A DNA stretch of 5,664 nt from Lentisphaeria bacterium (GTDB taxonomy: Bacteria > Verrucomicrobiota > Lentisphaeria > Victivallales > JAUVCU01). Positions 4,691-5,664 of the stretch are shown in pieces; positions within the stretch are counted from its first letter, which is position 1, and every line of letters starts with the position of its first letter. The DNA lies in the NCBI GenBank assembly GCA_030590715.1, contig JAUVCU010000129.1, positions 1 through 5,664 of the forward strand. The letters are read 5' to 3'. The position numbers and the translations under genes were made by a program. The notes below the pieces were generated by a model. It had not been told where the DNA came from. It did no database searches and worked only from the letters and a program-made list of their open reading frames with translations.

Positions 4691-5664
4691 ATGTACGGTT
4701 TTTATAGAATGGCAGCAGCAGTTCCCAAGTTGAAGGTTGCCGATATTGATTATAATGTTGAAGAGCAGATAAAGCTGATTAAGGAAGCTGATGCTAACTC
4801 TTCTGCAGTTGTTCTGTTTCCTGAGTTATCTGTAACTGGCTACACGTGTGCAGATCTGTTCCATCAGTCTGTTCTTGTTGATGGAGCTTGTGAAGCTATT
4901 GTCAGGATTGCCGAAGAAACTAAGGAATGTGGAGTCATTTCCGTTGTCGGAGCCCCAATTTATTATCAGAACTCGCTTTATAATTGCGGTGTGGTGATTC
5001 ACAAGGGTGAAATTCTCGGTGTTGTTCCGAAGGTTTACAATCCGAATTACCGCGAGTTTTACGACAAGCGATGGTTCTCTTCGGCTAAGAACCTGAAGAA
5101 TGATTTTGTGATGATCGATGAGAAAGAGGTTCCGTTCGGGCCGAGCATTATTTTTGATTACAATCGAAACTTCAAAATAGCAATTGAGTTATGCGAAGAC
5201 CTTTGGAGCGTCATTCCTCCTAGTTCGTACCACGCAATAGCCGGGGCAACAGTTTGTCTTAATCTGTCTGCAAGTAACGAACTCGTTTCAAAAGCTGACT
5301 ACCGTCGTTCATTGGTTCTGCAGCAAAGTGCGCGTTGTTTATTTGCATACGTTTACGCTTCTTCAGGAGTTAATGAATCTACGACCGATGTCGTTTTTGG
5401 CGGACATTCCCTGATTGCCGAGAATGGAACGCTACTTAAAGAGAATGAGCGGTTTAGTGATGAATCGGGCATTATTTACTCGGATGTTGATTGTGAAAGA
5501 ATGTTTATGACTCGAATTATAGAGAGTTCGTATTCTGATTGTGATCTTCCTGAAGCGATGAAATACAGTTACATAAAGTTGAAGGATGTAAATCAGATTG
5601 ATGTTCTTGACCGACACGTTGCAAATCATCCATTTGTTCCATCAAATGAAGCGGAGAGAAGTCA
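4691..5664 (+). CDS. nadE: Glutamine-hydrolysing NAD+ synthase, N-terminal part (runs off the window)
   Basis: The first 324 residues are visible, with no stop before the window end. NadE converts deamido-NAD to NAD in the cytoplasm using ATP and, in this two-domain form, ammonia released from glutamine. The visible part is the nitrilase-type glutaminase domain (about 5-280) with a complete Glu-Lys-Cys triad: E45 in FPELSVTGYTCADLF, K114 in VPKVYNPNYREFYDKRWF and C168 in IELCEDLW. Further family motifs are NLSASNE (191-197) and the TTDVVFGGHSLIAENG stretch. Residues about 281-324 are the connector to the ATP-dependent synthase domain, which should follow outside the window; full-length members are roughly 550-680 residues. 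The start is supported by GGAGAG (4681-4686) 6 nt or less from the ATG; the next Met (M7) lacks such a site. The gene diverges from the Sel1-like gene. I see no clear sigma-70 promoter in the 190-nt gap. Confidence 0.95.
   Translation, partial: MYGFYRMAAAVPKLKVADIDYNVEEQIKLIKEADANSSAVVLFPELSVTGYTCADLFHQSVLVDGACEAIVRIAEETKECGVISVVGAPIYYQNSLYNCGVVIHKGEILGVVPKVYNPNYREFYDKRWFSSAKNLKNDFVMIDEKEVPFGPSIIFDYNRNFKIAIELCEDLWSVIPPSSYHAIAGATVCLNLSASNELVSKADYRRSLVLQQSARCLFAYVYASSGVNESTTDVVFGGHSLIAENGTLLKENERFSDESGIIYSDVDCERMFMTRIIESSYSDCDLPEAMKYSYIKLKDVNQIDVLDRHVANHPFVPSNEAERS

Overview
This is a moderately AT-rich bacterial chromosome segment with short intergenic gaps, ordinary Shine-Dalgarno sites and intrinsic terminators. 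I see no mobile element, CRISPR array, tRNA or rRNA. Protein style gives weak taxonomic hints: a HisA C-terminus of the eukaryotic/minority-bacterial type, a PAS kinase with an LAAGVAHEIGNPLNS H-box, and a two-domain glutamine-dependent NAD synthase of Bacteroides-like style. Together these lean toward the Verrucomicrobiota/Lentisphaerota side of the PVC group. That is an inference from memory, not a search result.

Layout. Positions 1-156 hold the 3' end of hisA (+), which runs into a bidirectional terminator (238-279) shared with a convergent minus-strand gene (297-587) for a small zinc-ribbon protein with a very acidic tail. That gene diverges from a two-gene plus-strand operon: a soluble PAS histidine kinase (830-2026) and, 11 nt later, an NtrC-type sigma-54 activator (2038-3399). 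A strong hairpin (3495-3538), with a U-tract on either strand, ends this operon and also faces a minus-strand unit coming the other way.

The minus-strand unit contains two very short genes of 48 and 51 codons (3768-3914 and 3552-3707). Each has a strong, well-placed ribosome binding site, and neither resembles a family I can name. Upstream of them on the same strand is a secreted Sel1/TPR-like protein (4048-4497). It diverges from nadE (4691 to the window end, truncated), whose leader carries three alternating AAGTAA half-sites.

How the genes work together. The kinase and the response regulator should form one signalling pair: the kinase phosphorylates D56 of the regulator, which then activates sigma-54 promoters. 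I found no -24/-12 promoter in the window, so the regulon appears to lie elsewhere. HisA and NadE are housekeeping biosynthetic enzymes (histidine, NAD). The zinc-ribbon protein, the Sel1-like protein and the two micro-genes have no assigned role. The least-described part of the window is the micro-gene pair at 3552-3914.
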